Positions 5,911 to 7,991 of a stretch of DNA of 7,991 nucleotides are shown here, one piece after another. The notes beneath the pieces are model-generated. The model made no database searches. It was not told the origin of the DNA and was given only the letters and a program-made list of their open reading frames with translations. The DNA is from Spirochaetota bacterium. GTDB lineage: Bacteria > Spirochaetota > JAGLSM01 > JAKPMW01. A program made the position numbers and the translations under genes. Every line of letters begins with the position of its first letter. The stretch's first letter is position 1. Location of the stretch: positions 1-7,991 of the forward strand of contig JAKPMW010000466.1 of NCBI GenBank assembly GCA_029548715.1, in the 5' to 3' direction.

Positions 5911-7991
5911 ATGTACAGGTTTCTCGAGCGGGTCATGCTGGCGGTATGCCGGTTTTCTCTCAGGCATCCTCTGGTGGTGCTTCTCCTTGCGGCGCTGGTG
6001 ACAATCCCGGCTTTTGTCGAGGTGCAGAAGATCACCATTGATCCCAATCTGGTCAGACTTCTGCCGGGACACAGCCGGGCATCGACCAACACGGTGGCCC
6101 TCTCCCCCGTTACCGGAGACGGCGGCTACTTTACCATGGTCCTTTCGTCTGATGATACCAACCGGCTGGTTCCCGCCGCCCGGGCAGCCGCGGCCCTTGT
6201 CCGTCCGCTTGAGGGTGTGCATACCGTTGAGTACGAATGGCCGGTTGAATTTTTCAGGCGCTATCGCTACCTCCTTGTTCCGAATGACTACCTCAGTGAC
6301 ATCTACAGCAAGGTTGTCGGATGGAAGTCAGAGCTTTCTCCCGCCGGGGTCAACCTGCTTGAGGAGACAAAAAAGACGTCCGGGGAGACCAGCGTCCAGA
6401 GTTCGGGAGAAGACAAGCTTGAGGGAGATATTCGCCAGTTTGCCACGCTTTCCCGTTATCATTTTTCTGCAGACAAAAAAGCCCTCGGGATGATCATTCG
6501 CACGACCCGCGGGATCGATGATCTTCAGGGTGTTGTCCGGCTCTACAAGAACCTGACCAATGTGGCCCACAGGATCGAAAGAGAGCAGAAGGTGACGGTC
6601 GGGATCGCCGGATCGCACCGAAACAAGGTTGACGAATATAATGTCATCAATGACGATCTGGGGCTGGCCACCATCATTTCCGGCGGACTGATCCTTCTCG
6701 TGACGATCTTTGGGTTCCGTTCGTTGCGGACAGCGCTTCTTGTGCTGATACCGCTGCTTGCGGGCATGGTCTGGGGTTTTGGCCTGATTCCCGTGACGGT
6801 CAAGAGTCTCAACCTGATCACCTCATTCCTGATGCTGATTTTGACGGGTATGGGAATCGATTATGCGATCCATCTTGTCAAGCGGGTCGAGCAGGAGCTT
6901 GTGGACAAGCCCCTCTCAGCCGCGCTGGTTGATGCGTACCGGAATACAGGGCCTTCGGTCCTGGTTTCGGGATTCACCACTGCGCTGGCGCTTTTTATCC
7001 TTGCTGTCTCCGATTTTCGCGGATTTTCCGAATTCGGAATTATCGCGGCCATGGTCATTACCAGCATCCTTCTTGCGATGGTGACCCTGATGCCGGCGGC
7101 CATTGTCCTGGGTCACAGATGGGGATTCGTCCGCGCGAGGGATCACAGGAACGAATACGCTCCTCTCTTCTCCCGCAAGGGCACAATTGTCGCACTCGGG
7201 GTTGTTGGTCTGGGGCTGCTTGTAACAGCCCTTGGACTCAGGTTCGATGCAAGCTTTCGTAATCTCGAATTTGACAAGTCGAAGGTGGAAGGTGCCAAGG
7301 AGGCGAGGGATTCGCAGGGTAAGGTCTATTCGAGCTCGTTTTCTCCTGGGGCCATTTATGTTGCAAAGGACAAGGCCAATCTCGACCGCCTGCTTGAGAT
7401 CTTCAACCAGAGGGTGGCTGAAGGGGTCTGGTTGACGGACCCGAAAACCAATATTGTCCAGCTTTCCGAGACGGTAGACGGGGTTGTGCGAACCCGGATG
7501 AGTACCAATGTTGTCTGGAAAACAAACACCACCACCATCGATGTTGTCCGCAGCCTGCGGGATTATGCCCCGCTGCCGGGGAGCGCAACCTGGCTGGACC
7601 GCGTGCAGACCGTGCGCCTTGTCCAGGAGGAGATGCGGGAGGGTGACTGGATCAGCAAGATCACCAACAGTGAGAGGCGGCGCTGGATTGAGGAGATGCG
7701 AGACTGGAAAATCCCAAAAGCCCCCCGGCCTGCCGGGATTGACGAGGTCCCCGGGCTGGTGCGCTCATCGATGATCTCCAAGGATGGAAAAGAATATCTG
7801 GCTGCGGTATTTCCCTCGATTGACCGCAAGGGCGCCAACAATGCCATCCGGTTTACCAAGGAGATCTACGACCTTGTACCGGCAGACCAGGCTGAGCGTG
7901 AGCGATTGGGGATCGGCGGTGTGCGTGGTCCGGTGGGCGAAACTCCCGTATTTGCCGAGATTGTGATGATCGTCAAGGGTGAGGTTTTCTG
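5911..7991 (+). CDS. RND/MMPL-superfamily exporter, HpnN-like, 3' truncated by window edge
   Basis: An inner-membrane RND-superfamily protein, open to the window end (693 residues visible of an expected 800-900 for HpnN-type members). Layout: helix 1 at about 20-36; periplasmic loop from DPNLVRLLP (44-52) to about 250; five helices at about 251-268, 274-293, 300-316, 350-368 and 376-400; helix 7 at about 427-445; then the second periplasmic loop, still open. GMGIDYAIHL starts at residue 313 and carries the conserved Asp317 of the MMPL/RND helix-4 motif, expected in proton coupling. The second half repeats the start pattern (FRNLEFDKS after helix 7). The in-frame stop at 5899-5901 limits the start to GTG 5905 or ATG 5911; ATG fits better, with AGGTG at 5903-5907 close by. 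By family it exports lipids or other hydrophobic molecules; the MlaC-like neighbour supports lipid traffic. Ligand unknown. Confidence -1.
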   Translation, partial: MYRFLERVMLAVCRFSLRHPLVVLLLAALVTIPAFVEVQKITIDPNLVRLLPGHSRASTNTVALSPVTGDGGYFTMVLSSDDTNRLVPAARAAAALVRPLEGVHTVEYEWPVEFFRRYRYLLVPNDYLSDIYSKVVGWKSELSPAGVNLLEETKKTSGETSVQSSGEDKLEGDIRQFATLSRYHFSADKKALGMIIRTTRGIDDLQGVVRLYKNLTNVAHRIEREQKVTVGIAGSHRNKVDEYNVINDDLGLATIISGGLILLVTIFGFRSLRTALLVLIPLLAGMVWGFGLIPVTVKSLNLITSFLMLILTGMGIDYAIHLVKRVEQELVDKPLSAALVDAYRNTGPSVLVSGFTTALALFILAVSDFRGFSEFGIIAAMVITSILLAMVTLMPAAIVLGHRWGFVRARDHRNEYAPLFSRKGTIVALGVVGLGLLVTALGLRFDASFRNLEFDKSKVEGAKEARDSQGKVYSSSFSPGAIYVAKDKANLDRLLEIFNQRVAEGVWLTDPKTNIVQLSETVDGVVRTRMSTNVVWKTNTTTIDVVRSLRDYAPLPGSATWLDRVQTVRLVQEEMREGDWISKITNSERRRWIEEMRDWKIPKAPRPAGIDEVPGLVRSSMISKDGKEYLAAVFPSIDRKGANNAIRFTKEIYDLVPADQAERERLGIGGVRGPVGETPVFAEIVMIVKGEVF

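Noticed and set aside
5344..6222. Long minus-strand open frame (292 codons)
   Set aside because: It runs across the MlaC-like gene, a terminator and the RND start; its composition is that of a shadow frame and it matches no family.

Overview
The window comes from a Gram-negative (diderm) bacterium of moderate GC content. The evidence is an outer-membrane TolC-type channel, a periplasmic MlaC-type protein with a signal peptide, and an RND/MMPL inner-membrane exporter. I cannot assign a genus. All six genes are on the + strand and tightly packed. I saw no tRNA, rRNA, CRISPR array, insertion sequence or attachment site, and no gene-free stretch longer than 300 bases.

Left part (1-3672): the end of a surface-polysaccharide gene cluster. 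It holds the C-terminal two thirds of a Wzx/MATE-type polysaccharide flippase (cut by the window edge), a TupA-like ATP-grasp protein, and a polytopic membrane protein that looks like a GT-C glycosyltransferase or related polysaccharide enzyme. The three genes overlap or are separated by 3 bases, so they should be one transcript. It ends at an intrinsic terminator lying inside the last codons of the third gene.

Middle boundary (3643-3776): a compact switch point. The terminator T-run is followed 2 bases later by a good -35 element that overlaps the stop codon of the upstream gene. Next come a plausible -10, a long bulged hairpin starting just after the predicted transcription start, and the start codon of the next operon.

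Right part (3777-7991): a TolC-family channel gene, overlapping by 23 bases an MlaC/Ttg2D-type lipid-binding protein gene, then a 189-base regulatory gap, then an HpnN-like RND exporter gene running off the window (693 codons visible). The gap holds an intrinsic terminator, a candidate sigma-54 promoter whose start would fall inside the terminator, and two inverted repeats. Together the three proteins could span the envelope: RND pump in the inner membrane, MlaC-like carrier in the periplasm, TolC-like channel in the outer membrane. No Mla ABC transporter subunit is visible. The nearest known parallel is hopanoid traffic by HpnN with the MlaC-like HpnM. The added TolC partner makes this the most interesting system here, with substrate unknown.
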